DNA of 64,000 nt from Streptomyces sp. IMTB 2501 (GCF_001953885.1 NZ_MQUS01000004.1:310001-374000), one strand, 5' to 3'. Positions 16,146 through 24,410 are shown, counted from the first letter of the stretch. Made by a program: numbers and translations. The notes: generated by a model not told the origin, from the letters alone.

Positions 16146-17021
16146 ATGTCTTGGTTCGCATCCCTCGTCCTCGGACTCGTCCAGGGGCTGACGGAGTTCC
16201 TGCCCGTCTCCTCCAGCGCGCATCTGCGGCTGACCGCGGCGTTCTCGGGCTGGGAGGACCCCGGAGCGGCCTTCACGGCGATCACGCAGATCGGCACGGA
16301 GACCGCGGTGCTGATCTACTTCCGCCGGGACATCGGCCGGATCCTCTCGGCCTGGTTCCGCTCGCTCTTCGACAAGGCGGTGCGACGGGACCAAGACGCC
16401 CGGACGGGCTGGCTGGTGATCGTCGGCTCGATCCCGATCGGGGTGCTGGGTGTGACGCTGAAGGACCAGATCGAGGGGCCGTTCCGCGATCTGCGGGTCA
16501 CCGCCACCATGCTCATCGTCGTCGGCCTGGTCATCGGCGTCGCCGACCGCCTTGCGGCCCGCGACGAGACCGGCGGCCGGCACCGCGCGCCCAAGCAGCG
16601 CAAGACGCTGGAGAACCTGGGCGTCAGAGACGGCCTGATCTACGGGCTGTGCCAGGCCTGCGCACTCGTCCCCGGCGTCTCCCGCTCGGGTGCGACCATC
16701 AGCGGCGGCCTGTTCATGGGCTACAGGCGGGAGGCCGCGGCCCGCTACTCCTTCCTGCTGGCCATCCCGGCGGTGCTCGCCTCGGGCGCGTTCGAGGTGA
16801 AGGACTCGGTGAGCGAGGGCCATGTGGCCTGGGGGCCGACCCTGTTCGCGACGGCCATCGCGTTCGCCTCGGGATACGCGGTCATCGCGTGGTTCATGAA
16901 GTGGATCTCCCACAAGAGCTTCATGCCGTTCGTCTGGTACCGCGTGGCCCTCGGCATCGTCATCATCGCCCTGGTCTCGGCGGACGTCCTGAGCCCCCAC
17001 GCGGCGGAACCGGCGAACTGA
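16146..17021 (+). CDS. uppP: Undecaprenyl-diphosphatase
   Basis: 291 aa from the ATG at 16146 (MSWFASLVLG). Integral membrane enzyme that dephosphorylates undecaprenyl diphosphate to recycle the cell-wall lipid carrier and gives bacitracin resistance. Both family signatures are present: LTEFLPVSSSAHL near the N-terminus and PGVSRSGATISGGLFMG (about 180-196) with its catalytic Ser/Arg. About eight transmembrane segments. Followed by a hairpin terminator at 17130-17148. Confidence 0.93.
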   Translation: MSWFASLVLGLVQGLTEFLPVSSSAHLRLTAAFSGWEDPGAAFTAITQIGTETAVLIYFRRDIGRILSAWFRSLFDKAVRRDQDARTGWLVIVGSIPIGVLGVTLKDQIEGPFRDLRVTATMLIVVGLVIGVADRLAARDETGGRHRAPKQRKTLENLGVRDGLIYGLCQACALVPGVSRSGATISGGLFMGYRREAAARYSFLLAIPAVLASGAFEVKDSVSEGHVAWGPTLFATAIAFASGYAVIAWFMKWISHKSFMPFVWYRVALGIVIIALVSADVLSPHAAEPAN

Positions 17022-17129
17022 GCGCACGGCAACAGCCCTGAACTCCCCGACACCTACGACGAGTTCGCCGCCCGGCTCCTGCCCACCGCCGCTGTTTCGG
17101 ACAACTCCCGCGCACTGTGCGGACTCCGC

Positions 17130-17148
17130 CCGGGCGGAATATGCCCGG
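17130..17148 (+). terminator. Hairpin after uppP
   Basis: CCGGGC (17130-17135) pairs with GCCCGG (17143-17148) around a 7-nt loop, 108 bp past the uppP stop. There is no T-run, which is usual for Streptomyces. Confidence 0.4.
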
Positions 17149-17256
17149 TGGCCTGGATCGACTGCCCACGCGGGCGCCGACGGCGGTGACCAACCCCATA
17201 CCTAAGCTGTAGCCGGGCGGTAGCGCAGTGTCAGTGCTTGGCCCTACGCTGTCCAC

Positions 17257-17436
17257 ATGTCCCCCGATTCCCTGCCCTCTGGTTCCGTGCGGTCTGCCGC
17301 CGAGGTGAACGAGCAGATCCGGGCGCTGTGGCTGCGTGCGGGCGGCACCCTGTCGGCCCAGGAACGCGCGGAGTACGAGCTGTTGGTGGTCGAGTGGGCC
17401 GCGGCGATCCGCAGCGCGGTGATCGAGGCGGCCTGA
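17257..17436 (+). CDS. Small conserved acidic protein, 59 aa
   Basis: Reads MSPDSLPSGSVRSAAEVNEQ, continues IRALWLRAGGTLSAQERAEY and ends AIRSAVIEAA. It is predicted to be a helical, soluble, slightly acidic protein. Coding is supported by consistent G/C third positions, sensible composition and tight packing between flanking genes. TACGCT (17245-17250) is a plausible -10 only 7 bp before the ATG, so the mRNA is probably leaderless. A hairpin at 17459-17477 follows. I recall short proteins like this being widespread in Streptomyces but know no function. Confidence 0.7.
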   Translation: MSPDSLPSGSVRSAAEVNEQIRALWLRAGGTLSAQERAEYELLVVEWAAAIRSAVIEAA

Positions 17437-17458
17437 CCTCTGCCGGGCCGCACGAAGA

Positions 17459-17477
17459 CCGGACGCCCCGGGTCCGG
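17459..17477. terminator. Hairpin between convergent genes
   Basis: CCGGAC (17459-17464) and GTCCGG (17472-17477) pair around a 7-nt loop, between the small protein gene (+) and the DUF4291 gene (-), so it can serve both. Confidence 0.5.
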
Positions 17478-17480
17478 AGG

Positions 17481-18107
17481 CTACGCCCGCAGATGCGCGA
17501 GCACCTGGTCTCCGATCGGATAAGGCCGCTCCACGGGCAACAGCCCGCTCGCGCGCTCCGGTTCACCGGACCGCACCAGCGCGTGGACCTCGGTTGCCAG
17601 CGGGGTCACGTCCTCGATGCCCACGATCCACTCGTCGGCGTACCGGGCCGCCGCCTCCCCGGCGAGGCCGAGCTGCAACGACCGGTGCGGCAGTGCGTTG
17701 TGGTGCAGATCGCGCTCGGGATCCCACTGGACACGCGCCGGAGCCTCCCTCAACTGCCGCTTCCAGGAGGCCTGGTCCCCGTGCAGGTCCGGGACGTGGT
17801 GCGACAGACAGGCGTGGCGCAGGGCCCACTCGAAGCCGGCGCGCTCGATCTCGACGGCGAGGACGGTCTCCTGACCCTCCTTGGTGCCCCAGCCGCAGCG
17901 GTACATCATCCACAGGAAGGACGGCTTGATCCAGGTCATCCGGTCCCGCTTCCAGGAGGACGGAAAGCGTCCGGTGCGGGCCGCCGGGCGGCCTGTCTCC
18001 GGGCGGTAGGCCTGGTAGACGGTGACCGTGGCGTCCGTGTACCGGGCCCGGATGCGGAACTTCGGTTCGGGCTCGGCGGATCGGGGCTCACGGAAATGAT
18101 CGTTCAT
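17481..18107 (-). CDS. DUF4291 domain protein
   Basis: 208 aa, the whole length matching the DUF4291 family: RYTDATVTVYQAYRPE, then RFPSSWKRDRMTWIKPSFLW, MMYRCGWGTKEGQE and FEWALRHACLSHH, ending with YADEWIVGIEDVT. The biochemical role is not established. The invariant Lys/Arg/Trp and His residues suggest nucleotide or nucleic-acid binding, but that is a guess. The ATG at 18107 lacks an obvious ribosome site. Its start region is divergent from the SnoaL-like gene. Confidence 0.83.
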   Translation of the reverse strand: MNDHFREPRSAEPEPKFRIRARYTDATVTVYQAYRPETGRPAARTGRFPSSWKRDRMTWIKPSFLWMMYRCGWGTKEGQETVLAVEIERAGFEWALRHACLSHHVPDLHGDQASWKRQLREAPARVQWDPERDLHHNALPHRSLQLGLAGEAAARYADEWIVGIEDVTPLATEVHALVRSGEPERASGLLPVERPYPIGDQVLAHLRA

Positions 18108-18142
18108 GGGGACAGAGTCGGCTCTCGGCCATGCCCCGCACC

Positions 18143-18172
18143 ACCGAATATCCCCGCACGACCGAATATCCC
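18143..18172. repeat. Direct repeat ACCGAATATCCC
   Basis: Two exact copies, 18143-18154 and 18161-18172, 18 bp apart, in the divergent gap between the DUF4291 gene and the SnoaL-like gene. Probably a regulator binding site; the AATATCC core is AT-rich for this genome. Confidence 0.45.
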
Positions 18173-18217
18173 TCCGCGCCTCTTGGCTCCGCGCCCGCCA
18201 TGCCCAACACTGTGCCG

Positions 18218-18694
18218 ATGACGCAGCGTACGGAGCTGGCGACCGTGCTGGACCGGCTGGCCGTGGACGATCTGATCACCGCGTACGCGGTGGCGGTGGA
18301 CGACGGCGACTGGACGGCGTACCGAAGGCTGTTCACGGCGGACGGACGGGCCGACTACCGTTCGGCCGGCGGCATGGAGGGCGATGCCGGGCAGATCGCC
18401 GATTGGCTCGCCGAGAGCCTCGCCCTGTTCGCCATGCGCCAGCACCTGATCGTCAACCGCCGGGTCCGCTTCGGCATCCTGGACCACGACACCGGCGACA
18501 CGGCATCGGTACGGGCCGACTACCTCAACCCGATGCGCTTCGCGACCGGCAACGGCCCCACGGCCCCGGACCTGGTGTGCGGCGGCCGCTATGACTTCGC
18601 GCTGCTGAGGACACGGGAGGGCTGGCGGCTGCGAGAGGTGGTCGTGAAGGAAAAATGGCGCAGCCTTTCAGCCGAGGGAGCTGCCACCCCCTAG
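18218..18694 (+). CDS. SnoaL-like / NTF2-fold protein
   Basis: 158 aa from the ATG at 18218 (MTQRTELATVLDRLAVDD); ATGs at 18131 and 18200 are also in frame. The first helix LAVDDLITAYAVAVDDGDW, followed by RRLFTADGRADYRSAG, is a typical SnoaL_4 start, and the cone-shaped NTF2 fold spans the protein. Members include polyketide cyclases and dehydratases, but many are uncharacterised. No secondary-metabolite genes are nearby. It is followed directly by lnt on the same strand. Confidence 0.8.
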   Translation: MTQRTELATVLDRLAVDDLITAYAVAVDDGDWTAYRRLFTADGRADYRSAGGMEGDAGQIADWLAESLALFAMRQHLIVNRRVRFGILDHDTGDTASVRADYLNPMRFATGNGPTAPDLVCGGRYDFALLRTREGWRLREVVVKEKWRSLSAEGAATP

Positions 18695-18769
18695 GGTCCA
18701 GGCACCCTGGAGGAGATCGCTCCCAACGCGCACACTGGAATCAGCGCTCGGTAGGGAGGGTGGGTCCAC

Positions 18770-20335
18770 ATGAGGACGATCAACCACTGGCTCACCTCCC
18801 CCTGGCGCCGCTCCGGGATCGCCGCCCTCGCCGGTGCCCTGCCCGTGCTCGCGTTCCCCGCCCCCTCCCTGTGGTGGTTCGCGTACGTCGCCCTCGTCCC
18901 CTGGATCCTGCTGGCCCGCTCGGCACCGACCGGCCGGCGGGCCGCGTACGACGGCTGGAGCGGCGGCTTCGGCTTCCTGCTGGCCGTGCACCACTGGCTG
19001 CTGCCCAGCCTGCACGTGTTCATCTTCCTGATCGCCGCCCTGCTGGGCGCGCTCTGGGCGCCCTGGGGCTGGCTGGTGCGCCGCTACCTCGGCGAGCAGC
19101 CGTCGCCGGGCCGGGGCGCGGTCGCGCTGCTGGTGCTGCCGTCGGCCTGGCTGATGGTGGAGCTGGTGCGGTCCTGGCAGGGGCTCGGCGGGCCGTGGGG
19201 CATGCTGGGCGCCAGCCAGTGGCAGGTGTCGCCGGCGCTGCGGCTTGCCTCGGTCGGCGGGGTGTGGCTGCTCAGCTTCCTGATCGTGGCCGTGAACGTG
19301 GCGGCGGCCGTAGTGATCTCCGTGCGTGAGGCGCGTATACCGGCCGTGGCCTCGCTGGTCGCCACGGCCGCCGCGACCTCGGCCGCGTGGGCCTGGGCGC
19401 CGCGCCCTGAGGTGGACGGGAGGGTCCGGATCGCCGTCGTACAGCCGGGGATCATGGACGGCGGCCTGAGGCGGTTCGATCGCGAGGAGCAGCTGACCCG
19501 ACAGCTCGTCGGGCAGCACGTCGACCTGGTCGTGTGGGGCGAGTCCAGCGTCGGCTTCGACCTGGGCGACCGTCCCGGTCTGACCCGGAGGATCGCCGCG
19601 CTGTCCCGCGCGACCGGCGCCGATGTGCTGGTGAACGTGGACGCCCGCCGCTCCGACCGGCCCGGCATCTACAAAAGCTCGGTGCTGGTCGGCCCGAACG
19701 GCCTCACCGGCTTCCGGTACGACAAGATGCGGCTCGTGCCCTTCGGCGAGTACATACCCGCCCGCTCGCTGCTCGGCTGGGCCACCTCGGTCGGCAAGGC
19801 CGCGGGCGAGGACCGCAGACGGGGCACCGAACAGGTGGTGATGAACGTCGGGCACGGGCTGCGGATCGGCCCGCTGATCTGCTTCGAGACCGCGTTCCCG
19901 GACATGAGCCGGCATCTGGCGGAGGACGGCGCCGATGTCCTCCTCGGCCAGTCCGCCACGTCCACCTTCCAGGGCAGCTGGGCGCCGGAGCAGCACGCCT
20001 CGCTGGCCGCGCTGCGAGCCGCCGAGACCGGCCGCCCGATGGTGCACGCGACGCTCACCGGTGTCTCGGCCGTGTACGGGCCGGGCGGGCAGCGGCTCGG
20101 GCCGTGGCTCGGCACCGACGCGAGCACCGCCCGCGTGTACGACGTACCGCTCGCGCACGGCATCACGCCGTACGTCCGCTACGGCGACTGGCCGGTGCAG
20201 GGCGCCCTGCTGGTGCTGGCCGCGCTGTGCGCCACGGAGGGCCTGCGGACACTCAGGCTGCGGCGCAGCGGTCCTGAACCGCTCGTACCACCCGCTCGCA
20301 CAGTTCATGAGTCGCCAGCGCGTCCCGGGCACTGA
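18770..20335 (+). CDS. lnt: Apolipoprotein N-acyltransferase
   Basis: 521 aa, starting at an ATG preceded by GGAGGG. Transfers an acyl chain to the N-terminal Cys of lipoproteins at the membrane surface. About six to seven N-terminal transmembrane segments, then a nitrilase-fold domain from about 215 with the catalytic triad E258 (WGESS), K319 (YDKMRLVPFGEY) and C371 (CFETAFPD). Two lnt paralogues are known in Streptomyces. The last 83 bp overlap the 3' end of the convergent oxidoreductase gene, an unusually long overlap. Confidence 0.92.
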   Translation: MRTINHWLTSPWRRSGIAALAGALPVLAFPAPSLWWFAYVALVPWILLARSAPTGRRAAYDGWSGGFGFLLAVHHWLLPSLHVFIFLIAALLGALWAPWGWLVRRYLGEQPSPGRGAVALLVLPSAWLMVELVRSWQGLGGPWGMLGASQWQVSPALRLASVGGVWLLSFLIVAVNVAAAVVISVREARIPAVASLVATAAATSAAWAWAPRPEVDGRVRIAVVQPGIMDGGLRRFDREEQLTRQLVGQHVDLVVWGESSVGFDLGDRPGLTRRIAALSRATGADVLVNVDARRSDRPGIYKSSVLVGPNGLTGFRYDKMRLVPFGEYIPARSLLGWATSVGKAAGEDRRRGTEQVVMNVGHGLRIGPLICFETAFPDMSRHLAEDGADVLLGQSATSTFQGSWAPEQHASLAALRAAETGRPMVHATLTGVSAVYGPGGQRLGPWLGTDASTARVYDVPLAHGITPYVRYGDWPVQGALLVLAALCATEGLRTLRLRRSGPEPLVPPARTVHESPARPGH

Positions 20336-21164
20336 GCACCTTCCCGGCGCGCACGGCGTCGAGGAAGGCGAGGACCGCCTGCTCGATGCCGCGCTGCCGG
20401 GCCACCGGCACCCAGTCGCCGCGGCGGCGCACGGTCGGCTGGCCCTTGTGGTCGATCACGTCGGCGAGGTTGAGCACCTGACGCTTGGTGTCCTGCCCGG
20501 AGACCTCCAGGATCTCCTCCGTGGACCCGCTGAGCCGGTTCATCACGCCGAGCGCGGTGAATCCGTCGCCGGCGAGCTGGAGCACCACGTGGTGCAGAAG
20601 TCCGTCCGCGACACGGGCGCGGACGGTGACGTCGTCGACCGGTCCTGGCACCAGGAACCGCAGGGTGTCGACGACATGGATGAAGTCGTCCAGGATCATC
20701 GAGCGCGGATCCTCGGGCAGCCCGATCCGGTTCTTCTGCATGAGGATCAGCTCGCGCGGATGCTCCAGGCACTGCGCGTACCCGGGGGCGTACCGGCGGT
20801 TGAAGCCGACGAAGAGGGAGACCCCGCGCTCCTCGGCGAGGCTCACCAGCCGTTCGGAGTCGGCGAGTTGGTAGGCGAGCGGCTTGTCCACGTACGTGGG
20901 GACGCCCGCCTGGAGCAGCCGGGTGACGATCTCGGGGTGGACGGCGGTCGGCGCGTGCACGAAGGCCGCGTCGAGGCCCGCCGCGAGCAGGGAGTCGAGT
21001 GTGGTGTGCCGCTGGTCGGCGGGCAGGTGCAGGGTGTCCGCGACCCGGTCGAGGGTGGCGGGCGTACGGGTCTGCAGATGCAGGTCGATCCCCGGCTGAG
21101 CGCCCAGCACCGGCAGGTATGCCTTCTGCGCGATGTCCCCGAGTCCGATACAGCCGACCTTCAC
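20253..21164 (-). CDS. Gfo/Idh/MocA-family oxidoreductase
   Basis: 303 aa from the GTG at 21164, with GGGGAG 5 nt upstream. N-terminal Rossmann domain KVGCIGLGDIAQKAYLP, then the family Lys motif VDKPLA (about 95-100), where the Lys acts in hydride transfer, and GFNRRYAP. NAD(P)-dependent oxidation of a sugar, inositol or related substrate is the family role. The start is 10 bp after the monooxygenase gene, so the two form an operon, probably controlled by the TetR regulator at 22450. Confidence 0.85.
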   Translation of the reverse strand: MKVGCIGLGDIAQKAYLPVLGAQPGIDLHLQTRTPATLDRVADTLHLPADQRHTTLDSLLAAGLDAAFVHAPTAVHPEIVTRLLQAGVPTYVDKPLAYQLADSERLVSLAEERGVSLFVGFNRRYAPGYAQCLEHPRELILMQKNRIGLPEDPRSMILDDFIHVVDTLRFLVPGPVDDVTVRARVADGLLHHVVLQLAGDGFTALGVMNRLSGSTEEILEVSGQDTKRQVLNLADVIDHKGQPTVRRRGDWVPVARQRGIEQAVLAFLDAVRAGKVLSARDALATHELCERVVRAVQDRCAAA

Positions 21165-21174
21165 GTGCTCTCCC

Positions 21175-22347
21175 CTACGGCCTTCCGGCAGTTGTCTCCC
21201 CGGCAGCATACGGGGGCCGCCAGTCGGCGATGCCGTCGAAGCCGCGCAGGAAGAGCGCGGGTCCGGCCTTCGACAGGGCCGCGACGGCGATGTCGCGTAC
21301 GGCGACGGCGGCGGGGTTGCCGGCCATGTTCAGGCGGGCGACCCTGACGGCCCGGCGGGCGATCGCGGTGGTGCGCGGGAGGCGGGCGGCGGTGTACGCG
21401 GCCAGGTCGTCGCGGTGTGCGAGCACGATGGCGTCCTCGATGGCCTGGTTGCCGCCCTGGCCGAGGGTCGGCGGCATCGCGTGGGCGGCGTCCCCGATCA
21501 GGGCGACCCGGCCCAGGTGGTGGGCCGGCAGGGGCGTGGCGATGTGGTGGACGTCGTGCCGGAGGACGTCCTCGGGGCGGGCGGCGGCGAGAACGGCCGG
21601 GACAGGGTCGTGCCAGTCGCCGAACCGGCGCAGAAGTTCGGCCTTCTCGTCGTCCGGCGCCCGCTCGCCCGCCGGGGTCATGGCGGCCGCGTAGGCGTAG
21701 ACACGGCCGTCCTTGAGCGGGTGCGTGCCCCAGATCCGGCCCCGACCCCAGGTCTCGTGCGAGGCGAACTCCGCGCCGGGCACCGGGACCAGCACCCGCC
21801 AGGTGGTGAACCCCGCGTACACCGGGCCGGGGTGGAGCGGGAAAAGAGCCCTGCGGACACGGGAGTTGATGCCGTCCGCGCCGACCACCAGTTGGGCCTC
21901 CAGCTCCTGCCCGCCGACACTCACCCGGGCGGGCCGCCGGCTGTCCCCGGGGTCGGCGAGGGTGGCGGCGGCCGCGGTGCGGACGGTGCCGGGCGGGAGC
22001 AGGGCGGCGAGCCGGTCGACCAGGGTGGCGCGGGGCAGGAGGACGAGCGGCTCGCCGAAGCGGGCGGCGGCCGCCTCGGCGCTGGAGCGGGAGAGCCAGC
22101 GCCCGCCCGGAGTGCGCAGCCCGCCGTCCCCCTCCCAGGCGGCGAGGTCGCGGATCTCGTCACCGATGCCGAGCACGTCCAGGGCGCGCAGGGCGTTCGG
22201 GGCGAGGGAGATGGCGGCGCCGACCGGTTCCAGGGAGGGGGCCCGCTCCAGCACGGTCACGTCCCGGCCTCTGCCGTGCAGGGCCGCCGCAGCGGTCAGG
22301 CCTCCGATTCCGCCGCCGATGACGATCGCGCGCGCCGGCTGTGGCAT
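21175..22347 (-). CDS. FAD-dependent aromatic-type monooxygenase
   Basis: 390 aa with GGGAGGAG before the ATG. Dinucleotide motif VIGGGIGGLTAAAALHGRG, the middle DG motif VVGADGINSRVRRALF, and the second FAD motif LIGDAAHAMPPTLGQGGNQAIED are those of para-hydroxybenzoate-hydroxylase-type enzymes (salicylate hydroxylase, TetX relatives). It hydroxylates or inactivates an aromatic compound with NAD(P)H and O2; the substrate is unknown. First gene of an operon with the Gfo/Idh gene and divergent from a TetR repressor with three operators between them. Confidence 0.88.
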   Translation of the reverse strand: MPQPARAIVIGGGIGGLTAAAALHGRGRDVTVLERAPSLEPVGAAISLAPNALRALDVLGIGDEIRDLAAWEGDGGLRTPGGRWLSRSSAEAAAARFGEPLVLLPRATLVDRLAALLPPGTVRTAAAATLADPGDSRRPARVSVGGQELEAQLVVGADGINSRVRRALFPLHPGPVYAGFTTWRVLVPVPGAEFASHETWGRGRIWGTHPLKDGRVYAYAAAMTPAGERAPDDEKAELLRRFGDWHDPVPAVLAAARPEDVLRHDVHHIATPLPAHHLGRVALIGDAAHAMPPTLGQGGNQAIEDAIVLAHRDDLAAYTAARLPRTTAIARRAVRVARLNMAGNPAAVAVRDIAVAALSKAGPALFLRGFDGIADWRPPYAAGETTAGRP

Positions 22348-22369
22348 GGCTCCTCCCGGATCCCCGTGG

Positions 22370-22429
22370 ACTACGGCTGTAGTGTCCCCGACTCTACTAC
22401 AGCCGTAGTGCCCGCACTACGGTCGTAGT
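22370..22429. promoter_or_regulatory. Three TetR operators, ACTAC-N4-GTAGT
   Basis: The same palindrome occurs three times between the divergent genes: ACTACGGCTGTAGT (22370-22383), ACTACAGCCGTAGT (22396-22409) and ACTACGGTCGTAGT (22416-22429). All five outer bases of each arm are invariant. They cover essentially the whole gap between the starts at 22347 and 22450, so one repressor should control both genes. Confidence 0.75.
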
Positions 22430-22449
22430 GACGCAGGTAGGGTCGGCTC

Positions 22450-23040
22450 ATGTCCGTACGCAGCCCCAGCGCCTCCCGTGCCGATCTCGTCGCCGACGCC
22501 GCCCTGGCCCTGCTCGCCGAGCGCGGGATGCGCGGACTGACGCACCGCGCCGTGGACGAGGCGGCCGGGCTGCCGCTCGGCTCGACCTCGAACGTGGCCC
22601 GCACCCGGCAGGCACTGCTGGAACTCGCGGTACGGCGGCATGCCGAACGTGAGGCACGGGTGCTGGAGCTGACGGAGCTGCAGGATCCGAGCGCCGGCCC
22701 CGACGCGCTGGCCGATGGGCTGGCCCTCGCCGTGCACCGCTCCCTGACCGAGGGCCGCGAGCTGCTGATCGCCCGCTACGAACTCGCCCTGGAGGCCACC
22801 CGCCGCCCCGAGCTGCGCGCCTTCTACGACCGGACCGGTGCCGTCTTCAAGGAACAGCTGGCCACCCTGCTCACCGCCGTGGGCTCGCCCGACCCGGCCC
22901 GGCATGTGCTGTCCCTGGTCGCCTGGGCCGACGGGTTGATGTTCTCGTGCGCGGCGGGTTCGTTCAGCGCCGAGGCGCCGGGCCTGGCGGAAGTGCGGGC
23001 GGGCCTGCGGGAGTTGCTGGCCGGCATGCTGGCCCGGTGA
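22450..23040 (+). CDS. TetR-family repressor
   Basis: 196 aa. N-terminal HTH at about 10-55: RADLVADAALALLAERGMRG, LTHRAVDEAAGLPLGSTSN. The C-terminal ligand domain has the TetR_C helical pattern (AVHRSLTEGRELLIARYELALEAT). The ATG lies 20 bp from the last operator, indicating strong autorepression. It probably senses the substrate or product of the divergently encoded monooxygenase. A GC hairpin follows at 23107-23120. Confidence 0.87.
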   Translation: MSVRSPSASRADLVADAALALLAERGMRGLTHRAVDEAAGLPLGSTSNVARTRQALLELAVRRHAEREARVLELTELQDPSAGPDALADGLALAVHRSLTEGRELLIARYELALEATRRPELRAFYDRTGAVFKEQLATLLTAVGSPDPARHVLSLVAWADGLMFSCAAGSFSAEAPGLAEVRAGLRELLAGMLAR

Positions 23041-23106
23041 ACGACGACGGCCCCGTGGACCGACAGCGGCAGCGGCGGCCGAACGTCACCCTCGATACAG
23101 CGAAAA

Positions 23107-23120
23107 GCCCCGTACGGGGC
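23107..23120 (+). terminator. Hairpin after the TetR gene
   Basis: GCCCC-GTAC-GGGGC is a perfect 14-bp palindrome preceded by AAAA, 66 bp past the TetR stop codon. Confidence 0.45.
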
Positions 23121-23197
23121 ACGAGATCACCCGTGCGGGGGCGTCACCGTCGGCTCACTGCTGCCAAGCCGGGGGCCGACCCAGCAGAGTTGCGCGG

Positions 23198-23677
23198 GTG
23201 CATCGAACGACGACCACCGCAGCGCTCCTGGTCACCGTGGCCGTCTCGGCCCTCGCCGGCTGTGTGACGCTACAGCACCCGGCGACCCCCGCGCCGCCCC
23301 CTGGCCCGGCACCCGCGCTGCCGACGGTGCCCCGGCCGGACGGCAGCGCGGAGCCCCGTGTGGTGCAGGCACCGGCCCGGGAGGCCCTGGAGATGACCGG
23401 CCCGTCCCGGCAACCGAAGCACCCGGCACCGAGCACCCCACTTCACCCGACCGAGGCACCCCCGGTCACCCACCGGCCACCGGCCGCCCCACCCGCTCCC
23501 CCACGGCCACACCCGCGCACCCACCCCGAGATCCCCCGGCAGCCACACACCGACGCCCCGGCCCTGCCGTACCCGGCCCCGAAGGCCCCGGGTGTGTGCG
23601 CCCTGGGCAGGCAGTACGGCGGCTGGCGGGAGGACAGCCCCGAATCGCAGATCTGCGACCAGACGTACGGCCACTGA
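23198..23677 (+). CDS. Proline-rich lipoprotein
   Basis: 159 aa from a GTG at 23198. Signal peptide MHRTTTTAALLVTVAVSALA followed by lipobox LAGC, so Cys22 would be lipidated. The middle (about 28-130) is very rich in Pro, Thr and His and is probably an extended spacer through the cell wall. The C-terminus, PGVCALGRQYGGWREDSPES then QICDQTYGH, contains two Cys that could form a disulfide and looks like the only folded part. The function is unknown. Confidence 0.72.
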   Translation: MHRTTTTAALLVTVAVSALAGCVTLQHPATPAPPPGPAPALPTVPRPDGSAEPRVVQAPAREALEMTGPSRQPKHPAPSTPLHPTEAPPVTHRPPAAPPAPPRPHPRTHPEIPRQPHTDAPALPYPAPKAPGVCALGRQYGGWREDSPESQICDQTYGH

Positions 23678-23743
23678 CTGGCACCGGCCGGGCAGCTCCC
23701 CCGAGGGCGCGGGGCCGGATCGATATGCGCCTGCGCCGCTCGC

Positions 23744-24223
23744 CTAGCCGGCCTCCCCCAGGCGCAGCTCCAGTCGGCCGATCGCAGCCCTGACCCCGTC
23801 CCCATAGCCGTCGTCGGCCAGATCGCCGGCGGCCCGGCGGGCCCGGCGCAAGTGGCTCCGGGCGGCCTCGGAGCGGCCCAGTTTGACGTAGTCCGCGGCC
23901 AGATTGAGGTGCAGGGAGGGGAAGAAGCCCCGGATGCTCAGCGGGTCGCCGCCGGGGCCCTCAGGTCCGTCGGTCAGCTCCTCGGCCGCGGACAACGCCC
24001 GGAGATCCCAGGCGAGTTCGTCCTCCGGGTCGTCGTGGGTGTCCGCCAGGTAGTGGGCCAGGGTGCAGCGGTGCAGCGGGTTGCCGGCGTCGCCGATCTC
24101 CACCCACAGGTCGAGGAAGCGGCGGCGAGCCTCCTCGCGGTCACCGCCGTGGTGCAGCATCACGACCTGCCCGATCCGCGTCAGCATGGCGTCCGGTGCC
24201 GCCTGCTCCTGTTGCTCCGCCAC
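23744..24223 (-). CDS. TPR-like hypothetical protein
   Basis: 159 aa from a GTG at 24223 with GGAGGG upstream. All helical. The repeated pattern, including FPSLHLNLAADYVKLGRSEAA and SHLRRARRAAGDLADDGYGD, looks like two to three tetratricopeptide repeats. Likely cytoplasmic with a scaffolding role; partners are unknown. Same strand as ung, but 187 bp apart with a repeat element between. Confidence 0.7.
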   Translation of the reverse strand: MAEQQEQAAPDAMLTRIGQVVMLHHGGDREEARRRFLDLWVEIGDAGNPLHRCTLAHYLADTHDDPEDELAWDLRALSAAEELTDGPEGPGGDPLSIRGFFPSLHLNLAADYVKLGRSEAARSHLRRARRAAGDLADDGYGDGVRAAIGRLELRLGEAG

Positions 24224-24334
24224 GGGTTCCCTCCGGGGGTTTGCCGGGTTGTCCGCTCCCGACGGTAATCGGCAGCGTCGGGATTGCGGGTCAGGCTGCG
24301 CCGTCGCGGTGTCGGCCGGTGGGCCGCTGCGGGT

Positions 24335-24378
24335 CCGTTGTGGCTGGTCGCGCAGTTCCCCGCGCCCTCAGGGGCTGC
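24335..24378. repeat. Streptomyces intergenic repeat element
   Basis: The stretch TGTGGCTGGTCGCGCAGTTC, continuing CCCGCGCCCTCAGGGGC, matches from memory a short element scattered in very many copies between Streptomyces genes. Its end can fold as a small GC hairpin. Here it lies just downstream of ung (minus) and may act as a terminator or mRNA stabiliser. Confidence 0.5.
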
Positions 24379-24410
24379 CGTGCCTCTCGCTCCACCGCAC
24401 CTGTCGCTCC

